Shown: positions 1 through 9,201 of the stretch, one piece after another
How the letters are laid out: each line of letters starts with the position of its first letter
Position numbering within the stretch: the stretch's first letter is position 1
Origin: Adiantum capillus-veneris
Lineage: Eukaryota > Streptophyta > Polypodiopsida > Polypodiales > Pteridaceae
Assembly (NCBI GenBank): GCA_014529385.2
Contig: CM043944.1
Span: 74,831,884 to 74,895,883, forward strand
Reading direction: 5' to 3'
Length of the DNA stretch: 64,000 nt
Position numbers and translations under genes: made by a program
Notes under the pieces: model-generated
Seen by the model: the letters and a program-made list of their open reading frames with translations, nothing else
Told to the model about the DNA's origin: nothing
Database searches by the model: none

Positions 1-89
1 AGGTTATCAAGCCGGTTCAAATTATTTCATTTAGTATCTTGGTATAGAATTGTTTATGTGTTGGTTTAATGTATATATTTTATAAATAT

Positions 90-155
90 CTCACATTTTA
101 ATTGAGATGAAAGTGGAGTTAAGTAAAAGTGGAGTTTTGTTGTGAAGAAGGAGGT
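90..155 (+). repeat. Left inverted repeat
   Basis: A run with two AAAGTGGAGT-like cores followed by TTTTGTTGTGAAGAAGGAGG. It matches, inverted, the end of the array at 7850-8000 with few mismatches. It is followed inwards by (GT)n then (GA)n. Confidence 0.6.
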
Positions 156-176
156 TGTGTGCACATTTTCTACTCA

Positions 177-179
177 CGT

Positions 180-246
<67 letters not shown>
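177..246 (+). repeat. Compound microsatellite (GT)n(GA)n
   Basis: About 14 GT units pass directly into about 21 GA units. Reading frames through it (RERERE, VCVCVC) are not genes. Confidence 0.95.
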
Positions 247-251
<5 letters not shown>

Positions 252-299
252 CTGTTCATATGCGTGTGAAAAGGTTCCAAAGCCGGGTCCACAAATAAT

Positions 300-600
300 G
301 TTTTCCAAGCCCTTAGAGAGGCAGTTACTGGTGGTTACTCATTGCACTATTATATGCCTATAGTATTCATAGGAGAATAATAATCATAGTGTTTCCCGAG
401 CCCTTAGAGAGGCAGTTAGTGGTGTCTACTCATTGCAGTATTAGATGCTTATAAATCTTATAGGGGAATAATAATCGTAGTGACAAATCATGCATATTTT
501 ACTGCATGCCCCATTTTAAAAGTTAATGGTGGAGTAGTAGACGATTATAATATTTATATTGATAAATCATGCATATATTATTGCACGCTCCAATTTAGCA
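300..600 (+). repeat. Two tandem duplications upstream of the 118-aa gene
   Basis: A unit of about 89 bp containing CCCTTAGAGAGGCAGTTA occurs near 303 and 392. A second unit of about 79 bp containing AAATCATGCATAT occurs near 485 and 564. Copies differ at several positions, so the duplications are not very recent. They lie where an upstream regulatory region would be. Confidence 0.75.
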
Positions 601-692
601 GTTAGCATATGCTGCGTGGGACCCCTCATGTCACTAACATATGCCACTCTTCCATCCCTATCAATGCTTTTTGAGAGCATGCTGCTTTAGCC

Positions 693-700
693 TATATAAA
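693..700 (+). promoter_or_regulatory. TATA box of the 118-aa gene
   Basis: TATATAAA, 87 bases upstream of the ATG at 787. A start about 30 bp downstream would leave a leader of roughly 60 nt. This is a typical plant core-promoter spacing. Confidence 0.6.
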
Positions 701-786
701 TGTTACAAGGCAAGTAGCATATCCTGCACAAGTGAATCGGAGATGCTAATCAAGAGAGATTTTTTCATTTTCCTTGTACTTATACA

Positions 787-1143
787 ATGCCTATAGGATA
801 TGCAACTACTTGTAATGAGGTAGTTGCAAAAATCCATGAAGAGCTTCACAAAATCCCCCCCAACGCACCCCTTGAAGAAAAGAAGACGTTTACACAGAGA
901 GAGTGTGACACAAACAAGGCGATCCGGATGTTCAACCACCTTAATCGCGCTCGCAACACCGGAGAACAGGAACTCAATGATGGCTTTGAGACAATGCGAG
1001 AAGCTCTGGGCAAGTGGGAGACATGGGGGTACATAGATAGCTCTCGAAGGGCCGCTTTACAGGCGGAGATTGACCATTTGCTTGTCTGCAAACGCACAAT
1101 GAACCTGGTCGATATCTCTGGCTCTAATGTGGTACTAGTGTGA
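787..1143 (+). CDS. Hypothetical 118-aa helical protein
   Basis: An uninterrupted single-exon reading frame of 118 codons opening with ATG and ending in TGA at 1141-1143. I do not recognise the family. The product is predicted to be mostly helical and charged, with no signal peptide or membrane segment: residues about 10-45 are rich in Glu and Lys, and residues about 65-105 have the heptad-like spacing of an amphipathic helix ending in a Cys-Lys-Arg turn. It is more GC-rich than its surroundings and sits behind a TATA box. It lies in the same inverted-repeat-bounded unit as the minus-strand gene 2620-6633 and points towards it; the two 3' ends converge. The same frame holds no stop while the rest of the unit is decayed, so it may be functional or recent. 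A chance reading frame is possible but less likely given length, promoter and base composition. Confidence 0.55.
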   Translation: MPIGYATTCNEVVAKIHEELHKIPPNAPLEEKKTFTQRECDTNKAIRMFNHLNRARNTGEQELNDGFETMREALGKWETWGYIDSSRRAALQAEIDHLLVCKRTMNLVDISGSNVVLV

Positions 1144-1917
1144 TGCAAGTTGTACTGTGTGTGTGTGTGCAGGTTTGATTCCCTACCTAATCATGTAAAC
1201 AACTTATTTTATTTATATGATGCTTATTTTAACTATATGATGGTGCTCCACTCTTCAGTGCTTTAGCGAGAATAATTCATATGTCTCTGTTTGACTTATT
1301 ATTATTGAAGTAGCTGTGATACTTTTAATCGGCCTGGTCTACTAACACATCTTCAAGATCTGTCATAATTTAGGGTATTGTTGATATCTTGTAGCTAAAC
1401 TGAACCGTCAAATGTAACTACAAGCTGTTTGAAAGCCAAACATAAAGAAAATCTATGTGAGTTTTTTATATAATGCAAGAAAAAGATGAGCATGTCTTTA
1501 GTATTTACCCTACTTTTAGTAGAATGTACTTTCCTGTCCATGTAGGTGTTGTTGCAAACAAGGATGAATGCCTAATAAGCCAATTTGAAACTAGGAATCT
1601 AAAAAATATTGATGGTTATACTTGTTTGGGCGAAGACCTCAAAGTAATGGTACATGCATAGACTCTTGCATATAAAATAGTAATTAAGAACACTTTATTG
1701 AGTTGAAGAACTGCATACGTACATAAACACACACATATAAATAACTATATATATTGTATAAACAAGTACTTAAAAACACTTTACCGAGTTGAAGAACTGC
1801 TTACGTACATAAACACACACATATAAATAAAAAAATAAAAAGATATTATATATATATATAATATAAATATTATATATAAAACTATATATATTCTTAGAAT
1901 GACAGTGTAAAGAAATA
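1144..1917. other. Non-coding, AT-rich stretch with an 86-bp duplication
   Basis: No convincing gene. A unit containing GAGTTGAAGAACTGC and TACGTACATAAACACACACA occurs near 1684 and again near 1770. An AT dinucleotide tract lies at about 1845-1890. Confidence 0.7.
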
Positions 1918-2360
1918 CTGACAAGCAAATGAAATTTTGACAGCATAACAACGTGAAAAATTAAAAAAAAACCATTCCATACTTGCTTCTGTGAAAGCTT
2001 ACCTAACTTTTGTTAAGCTTTCCTATTCTATACTTGCTTCCGTGAAGCTTGCCTAACTTTTGTGTATACATGAAACCATGATTATGTTTCTAAACATGAA
2101 CAAAAAGCATGATTATATTCAGAAGCAATCAAAATTTCGGCAGCATAACGGCGTGAAAATACAAACAAAAAAATTTCCCATTCCATACTTGCTTCCGTGA
2201 ATCTTGACTAACTTTTCTGTATACATGAAACCATGATTATGTTATCAAACATGAACAAAAAGCATGATTATATTGACAAGCAATCAAAATTTCGGCAGCA
2301 TAAAGGCATGAAAATTCAAACTAAAGAAATTCCCATTCCATACTTGCTTCCGTGCAGCAG
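1918..2360 (+). repeat. Three tandem copies of a ~160-bp unit
   Basis: Each copy contains CATTCCATACTTGCTTC, GAAACCATGATTATG and a core close to GCAGCATAACGGCGTGAAAA (near 1935, 2140 and 2295). The same core, in the same orientation, recurs beyond the other end of the minus-strand gene near 6700 and 7200, so the gene 2620-6633 is flanked by direct repeats. Confidence 0.75.
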
Positions 2361-2619
2361 CGAATGCTCACGGGAAGAAGAAATTACATACGCAAAAAAA
2401 CATGTGTTGGTATATTAGTTTGGTAAATCCAAAGATCTCAACTAACTTCTATCTAGCATAATAAATATGAAATCATGGCTGAATTGATAAGGACGATCAA
2501 CACCAACAACATGTCTTCAGTAATACCAAAAAAGTGGCACCCAAACACCATGGTCACACGTCGTTCCATAAAAATCACAAACTAGAAAAAACGATAGATA
2601 ATACCAATGTTGATGTTAA

Positions 2620-5600
2620 TCAAGGGCAATGTGATCCGGGCTCATATTGTTGCCAATCAGTCTCCTCATCGCTATCTGCATCAACTGCTGAAATAGCACG
2701 TACACATGGAGCCTTGAAGCGTGAAAGATGTTGATGGAAGACCTCTGGATCACTATCTATGCAAAGATAGTGTCTAGACAACTCAACGCAAACATTGCCC
2801 AAGCCACCACATCTAGAAAACATATCAACAATGTAGGTGTGCTCCGCAGTAAATGTCCGCACAAGCCAGCTAAAAAAAGAAAAAAATATGCGTATTTTTA
2901 CTTTATGTAACATAGTCCAATAATGCATAGTAGGAAGCATATATTCTTACCGAAAGAAGTCAAGGCTATGCTCGGCGGCACCTCTAAGAGTGTGTCCTCC
3001 AATGTACTCTCGGTCGGCGCGCTCCACCAGTATTTCGGACTTGGCATCGAAAGAGTTGTTGTCCACGCTCTCTCCATCTTGTCAATCGTAGATAGGACGT
3101 TGACCCTTATGATAAAACAATCCTAGCAATAGTGTTTCCACCTACAAATTACAATTAAAATGTGATATAATTGAAGAAAACTACGAGCATGCTTTTCAAT
3201 TAACAAATAAATTTACTTACTCTTTCAATCTCAATGGTCTTTCGCACAAAACCATTGGGGATCAAAATAAGGATGGTATGCATCATTTTGAATCCCATCT
3301 CGATGGCATGGCTAGACACAATGCCAAAGTGATCAATGGAGCTTAGGGTGATGTACCACCCATTGTCTGCCACATACTTTGAAGCTATTATGGCCACTTT
3401 CTTACTTAATTTTCGAGAGAATTGATTCCATGGAGGGACCTGCATAATACGCATTGTTAATTTAATTAAAGTTCCAAAACTATCATAGACTGTCCATTGT
3501 GGTTTTGAAGGATGCATACCTCATTCTCCGAAAAATTTTCAACTTTAAAGTTTGTTGGAAAATCCACAAACAAAAGAGAGGCCACTTCATTGCTCTTTTC
3601 CCCATCAACATGGGCTGAATGAAGAAAATCCAAGATCCTACATACGATCAAATACATGTATTTCAAACATTCATAACACACACCACACATAGTTAGTCTT
3701 TCTTTTCACATGTGTTTACCATTTCTCATCATCAAGAGAAATTTTGTAAACATATAGCATGTTGCCAATAACGGTCACATCACAATCTATGAAAGGCACT
3801 GCATAATCAACAAATAAAATATTTCATCAAGAATTGTTGAGTAGAAAGAAAGTGACAGCTAGATATCTATACAAGCAAGTTTACCTATGGAGCCTTGAGC
3901 ACCTTTTGGTTCTTTTTGGGAGACTTCTTGGGCTTCTTGGATCTAACAAAATCCAATCGTTTCTTTAGAGGAGATTGTACTATTGTTTACTCTTTTTAAG
4001 GAGGTGGCTTTCTTGGAAGCTGAGCCAATCTCCTCAATACTATTTTCATTTCTTTCAAGAACGTGCTCTAAAGCAAACAAAAATATATTTCTCACAAACA
4101 TAATCTAAATAGTATGAGCACTTTAACATATTTGTAGTTTTTATAAATGCCAAAAATAACCTTTATATAAGTTCCCTTCATCACGTGGGTAGGTGCCTCG
4201 AGTGTAATCTAGCCACCAAGGGCAATACTCAATTTCCCAAGCAATCAAACCATAATCTCTCATCCATAGTGGATACATACACTCCTCACAAGAGAGGTCC
4301 CTCCAACTTTCAACAAAAATTGGCAACTTCTCCCCAACAAAGTTTGATCGTAAAGCTGAATTAGCCATCTACATAAAATGCAGTTAACTTTATTTGAGCT
4401 CCTTTCCTAAGTGACTTATTTATTATACAAACTCTAAGTAAAAAATAGAATAACAACCATAAAGATATCAATTGTAGTACCTGAATAATACTCTCCTCGA
4501 AGATTCCATAAGATCTAGAATTTTTTCATCCGACTCTTTTGTGTTGAGCTTACTCCAAAGCTCCACAAAAGATTTATCAATGTGGTCCCTCAATTGGTGA
4601 TGAAACCATGCTTCAAAGCCCTCCGACATTTCTTCAATCATTTTCCCTTTGATCCTCAAGCATTGCTTCAAGATACTTCCCCAATACCACTGTTTACGCA
4701 AGTACATTCTAAATTTCATTGCACTAATATAACGCTCATAAGTAACATCATCTACACGGCAATGCATCAAAGAGTGCAATATTTCCTTTTTCCTATAGAG
4801 AAAACAATAAACAAACCATAAATCCATTGATTCATTTGATGATTTCATGTGTATTTTTTATCCAAAAATTATTACCTCTCTGGTGATATTTTAGAAGTTG
4901 CCAAAGAGTGGACCTTGTCTCTTGTAAGGCCCACTTGATCCTTTTCTCTTATCCAATTGAAGTTAAATAATAAAGAGAAGAACCCCTGACCATTGGCGGG
5001 GTTGGCAATGGCCAACATCTATGTTGCATTAGCACGAGATCAAATCAAATCAATTTTTCAATCAAATAAATCAAATTCAAATGACATGTCAACTTACAAA
5101 TTTGTAGAAATTCAAACATGAACGGTGAGAAGAGAAATTGTTTACCTTATAAGCTCTTTCTTTGAATATTTTTTCTACTCTTCCTCGAGCAACAATTTCC
5201 TTTTCTGGCAGTGAAATCAAGGGATCATTGATCTCTTGCATCTCTTTGATAAGAGACAAGTCAAAGTCTTCCTTTTGTAGAGCAAATGAAAAAAAAAGTA
5301 AGATTTTACAAAATAATTTCAAGCTTTAGAAATTACATAAAAAGTGTACTTTAAGGAAAAAAAATATACCTTCCATATGAGCATTGCCAATAAAAGAGCA
5401 GGAGCGTTGTACCAACTCCCTTTAGATGCCTTCTTCTCACAAGCAAGCTCTACCTCTATCCATCGAATCTAATCTTGGGGAAAGTCTTTCATTAAAGAAT
5501 TTTTGCTTGCCACAGCCAGTTTTTGGAACAAGAAGATCTCCTGCAAAAAATTTGTGCTCACAGTGGTTCTACCAATCCTAAACCACAATATCTTAAATTA

Positions 5601-6633
5601 AATGGTAGTAGAATGACATCGATAAAGTAATAGCAATAACTTTCAAAACAACAAATGTGCCTACTCATTTTGAGAGTGCAAAGCTAGCATAAGCTCCCCC
5701 TCTGCACTTCTATCAACATAGAAAAATTGACATTCCACAGAACAATGTCTCCACTTTATCATTGAAAATTCTACAACAATAAAAAAGAAAATTAGAAAGC
5801 ATAGAGTAATACAAGTCAACTTTACATTAAACAAAAAAGAAATCACTTACATGTTTTTATTAAGCGCATCCAAGTTTTCAAACGGTAATTACCATCCCAA
5901 ACGATAAATTTTTTTTCCCTTAAGTCTTTCCACTCAAGGCGAAGGGAATTATCAAAATCATCGCTTATTTCTCGCCAAATAGTCCCCTATTCATCTTTGT
6001 CTAAGTCGGAAACATAATGTTGATTATGGCCTGGCTTCTTAAATGACACAAGAAATGGAGCTCCAAGCACACTGTATCCAGACATCTCAAAACTTTTCAC
6101 CAAGCCCTCAGTGCCTGGACCCACCGCTCTAATGGCTTCATTTTCCATCAATCTGCAGAGAGGAATGCGAGGAGGTTCCCCACCTCTCTTTACAATAAAA
6201 CCCTCTACAATCTCCTCCAATATTTGACCATGAACATCCTTTCCAAATACTGTTGGATGATCGGCAGGTTTAGCAACAATTGTTGTTGCTTCAGACACGC
6301 TATGAGCCACCAATTCACCTTGTGTAGCATGAATATCTATGAACACCTCTTCTTCATGCACATCACTCAATATATCCTCTTCTTCATGCACATCACCCAA
6401 AATATCCTCCTTTCGACGGACATTGGAAGAATCAATGGAAGATCGTGCATTGGCACTATGCCCTGTAGTGCTAGACCTTAATGTGTATCCTTCTCCTACA
6501 AGCAAAAAACAATAAGAACACAACTAGTTTAGTGAGTATGATGAGACAAAAAAAAAAACACAGATAGCTTAATGTATTTGAACTTACTTTGAGAGATTCC
6601 TATCCTCCCACGTTTAGATGGTGTACGAGCCAT
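2620..6633 (-). pseudogene. ParB-like / permuted DNA methyltransferase-like gene, 14 exons
   Basis: A spliced gene read from the minus strand. Exons I can place, most with GT..AG borders: 6633-6588 (ATG), 6495-5851, 5770-about 5660, 5540-5370, about 5273-5146, 5018-4876, 4792-4481, 4368-4161, about 4071-3891, 3798-3720, 3637-3520, 3439-3221, 3141-2951, 2869-2620 (TGA). Exon 2 looks like a ParB/sulfiredoxin-fold segment: I-P-L..A-I-R..G..L-V-K-S-F..G..A-P-F-L-V, then FIVWDGNYRL in the place of the family's DGhhR turn. Exons 11-14 look like a beta-class (permuted) amino-methyltransferase: LLFVDFPTNF where DPPYN is expected, a strand-helix-strand block in exon 12, AEHSLDFFR, then VDMFSRCGGLG as the SAM-binding motif followed by an acidic CIDSDPEVF. 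In-frame stops near 5987, 5470 and 3082, a possible stop at the exon 2/3 join and a likely frameshift in the Lys-rich exon 9 suggest a recent pseudogene. The catalytic motif is degenerate, so activity is doubtful. The domain assignments are inference from motif order. Confidence 0.55.
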
Positions 6634-6689
6634 AATCTATCAATCACAAACAACAAAAATATTCTTAGCAATGACAATACAAATATAAA

Positions 6690-7345
6690 CTTCTAAATTT
6701 TGGCAGCATAACGGCGTAAAATGAAAATTAAAAAAAAAACCATTCTCAACTTGCTCATGACAAGGAAAAATACATATCCACTTTGACATTTGTATACCTC
6801 TTCTCTACAACGACCTGTTCTTACATCATTGTAATTGTTACTGTAAGTGCGTATGCAAGTGTGTTGATGTGTGTGAATGCAAGTGTTTATGTGTGTGTGT
6901 GTGTGTGTGTGTGTATGCATGATTGTGTGTGTGTGAATGTAAGTGTAATATGTGTGTGTCTTTATGCATGATTGTGTTTGTGCTATGTATGCAAGTGTTT
7001 ATATGTGTGTGTGTGTGTGTATGTATGCATGATTGTGTGTGTGTGTGTGAATGTAAGTGTAATATGTGTGTGTCTTTATGCATGATTGTGTTTGTGTTTG
7101 TGCTATGTATGCAAGTGTGTTGATGTTGTGAATGCAAGTGTTTATATATGTGTATGTGTGCATATGCATGACAATACAAATATAAACTTCTAAATTTCGA
7201 CAGCATAACGGCGTAAAATGCAAATTAAAAAAAAAACCATTCTCAACTTGCTCATGGCAAGAAAAAATACAAATCCACTTTGACATTTGTATACCTCTTC
7301 TCTACAACGACCTATTCTTACATCATTGTAATTGTTACTGTAAGT
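6690..7345 (+). repeat. ~495-bp direct duplication upstream of the methyltransferase-like gene
   Basis: The block starting AAATTTTGGCAGCATAACGG near 6693 and running through TACATCATTGTAATTGTTAC near 6825 is repeated near 7192-7335. Each copy ends in the TG-rich array. Confidence 0.8.
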
Positions 7346-7740
7346 GTGTTTAGTATGTGTGTATGCAAGTGTGTTGATGTGTGTGAATGCAAGTGTTTAT
7401 ATGTGTGTGTGTGTGGATGTATGCATGATTGTGTGTGTGTGTGTGTGTGAATGTAAGTGTAATATGTGTGTGTCTGTATGCATGATTGTGTGTGTGTTGA
7501 TGTTGTGAATGCAAGTGTTTATATATGTGTATGTGTGTATGTATGCAAGTGTGTTGATGTTGTGAATGCAAGTGTTTATATATGTGGGTGTATGTATGTG
7601 TGTATATGCAAGTGTAATCTGTGTGCGTATGAATGATTGTGTGTGTGTTTGTGCTATGTGTGCAAGTGTTTTGATGTGTGTGAATGAAAGTGTGTATCAC
7701 TGTGTGTGTGTGAGTGTGTGTGTGTATGTGTGTGTGCTTA
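6843..7740 (+). repeat. TG-rich minisatellite
   Basis: Imperfect arrays of TGTGTGTG with inserted ATGCATGATTGTG and GAATGTAAGTGTAATATG units. Long His/Thr or Val/Cys reading frames here are artefacts of the dinucleotide repeat. Confidence 0.9.
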
Positions 7741-7777
7741 CCTGCGCACGCTCGCCCGTCCACCGGAGGAGGTCCAA

Positions 7778-7797
7778 TAGGAGCTCCATTGGAGCTC

Positions 7798-7800
<3 letters not shown>
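7778..7800. repeat. 23-bp perfect palindrome in a GC-rich island
   Basis: Two 11-bp arms, TAGGAGCTCCA and TGGAGCTCCTA, around a single T. It ends a GC-rich block (7741-7800) unlike the surrounding TG/CA repeats, and (CA)n begins directly after it. Confidence 0.9.

Positions 7801-7827
<27 letters not shown>
7801..7827 (+). repeat. (CA)n tract inside the right inverted repeat
   Basis: About 13 CA units, the mirror partner of the (GT)n tract at 177-204. Confidence 0.9.
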
Positions 7828-7831
<4 letters not shown>

Positions 7832-7849
7832 CCTTGTCTTCTTTTACTC

Positions 7850-8000
7850 CTTCTTCTTCACAACAAAACTCCACTTTTTCTTCACTCCACTTTCATATCC
7901 TTCTTCATAGAAAAACTCCATTTTCACTTCACTCCACTTTAATCTCAATTAAAACTCCATTTAAACTTCACTCCACTTTCATCTCAACTACTACTTTTTT
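7850..8000 (-). repeat. Right inverted repeat array
   Basis: Several copies of ACTCCACTTT spaced by about 35-46 bp. The proximal copy matches the left repeat at 90-155 in inverted orientation, including the AACAAAACTCCACTT core. Confidence 0.6.
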
Positions 8001-8057
8001 CACACACACCATATATTACAAAAATGATATTGTGGTATAAACACTCACACACACATA

Positions 8058-8097
<40 letters not shown>

Positions 8098-9180
8098 CAC
8101 ACACAAAGATATACACAAAATGGATTCATATATATAATTTTACTAAAAAAATACTACGTTTTTTACACACACACACACACACAACCATATATTTTAAAAA
8201 ATGATTGTACGTGTTTGTGTGTATAAAAAACGTAGCATTCTTAAAGTTAAGTTATGCACACACACACACACACACAAGATGGAAAAACTATGTGCACAGT
8301 TAAATATATTATGTGCACATACACTCAACTTAAATATCGTAACTTTAAAAAATGCACATACACTCAACTTAAAAATATCTTAACTTAAACTATGTGCACA
8401 TACACTCAACTTAAATATCTTAACTTAAAAAAATGCACATACACTCAACTTAAAAATATCTTAACTTAAACTATGTGCACATACACTCAACTTAAATATC
8501 TTAACTTAAAAAAATGCTACGTTAAATATCTTAACTTAAACTATGTGCACATACACTCAACTTAAATATCTTAACTTAAGAAAATGCTACGTTGTTTACA
8601 CACACCCACAAAATCATTTACACACGCACAGTAATGTATATAACTTAACTAAAAAAATTATATATACACACTACCAAAAACACACACACATATATATAAA
8701 ATGGCAAGATGGAAGCATATATATAACTTAACTAAAAAAATTGCTACGTTTTTAATACAAAGTCAGTCATATAGAATGTTACGCTTTTTATACTCACACA
8801 ATCATATATATATATATATATCTACACACACACACACACAAAATATGGAGACACTATTAGACTGCATTAAATGCAGTCCTTGAACCACCATTTAGAAATT
8901 AAATGGCCCCTCAAATTTGATGACATATTCCACTGCACATACATTCACAACCGTCATATATTAAATGCACTTCTTCAATTATGATTTTCATTATTCTTTG
9001 AGCCGTCACAAGATCTTATGCAACTGTCTTTTTGTCTACCTACCAATCTTTCACTTTCATTAACCTTCACATCTTTCATTAACTTTCACCAGTTTCATTA
9101 ACCTTCACTTTATCTTTAACTTTCATTAACCTTCACCACCTTCACTTAATCCACCACAGTTTTCTCGCATCTCCACCCTG
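8001..9180. repeat. AT/CA-rich simple repeats and 81-bp tandem units
   Basis: CA and TA dinucleotide tracts (for example about 8061-8090) are followed at about 8300-8600 by three to four copies of a unit of about 81 bp built from ACTCAACTTAAATATCTTAA. A perfect 19-bp palindrome is at 8860-8878. Beyond it, 8880-9180 is unique sequence with CTTTCATTAACCTTCAC repeats and is probably the leader of the downstream transposase gene. No gene seen. Confidence 0.8.
8860..8878. repeat. 19-bp perfect palindrome
   Basis: Arms GACTGCATT and AATGCAGTC around one A, just after the CA/TA simple repeats and about 320 bp before the transposase start codon. It may mark an element end, but I found no partner copy. 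Confidence 0.85.
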
Positions 9181-9201
9181 TAATCTTTTGCTTGAGAGAA
9201 T

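Larger units (their letters stand above)
90..8010. mobile_element. Candidate inverted-repeat-bounded unit with two genes
   Basis: The segment from about 90 to about 8010 is closed by inverted repeats on both sides. On the left the + strand reads AAGTGGAGTTTTGTTGTGAA near 130; the same string lies on the minus strand near 7870. Directly inside each repeat is a (GT)n tract in the same relative orientation. Inside lie a 118-codon gene (+) and a 14-exon gene (-) with a methyltransferase-like end. This resembles a DNA transposon or a captured-gene unit, but I could not place exact ends or a target duplication, and no transposase lies between the repeats. It could instead be an old segmental inversion or a decayed palindrome. 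Confidence 0.4.

Noticed and set aside
2620-2869. C5-cytosine methyltransferase reading of VDMFSRCGG
   Set aside because: The motif resembles C5 motif I, but it lies at the C-terminus after a DPPY-like motif and no Pro-Cys catalytic motif was found; the permuted amino-methyltransferase order fits better.
2534-3126. Plus-strand reading frames over the 3' end of the methyltransferase-like gene
   Set aside because: They are antisense shadows of exons 13 and 14; splice borders and domain motifs are on the minus strand.
6693-7874. Long His/Thr-rich and Val/Cys-rich reading frames
   Set aside because: They translate (TG)n/(CA)n repeats in several frames on both strands; no codon or homology signal.
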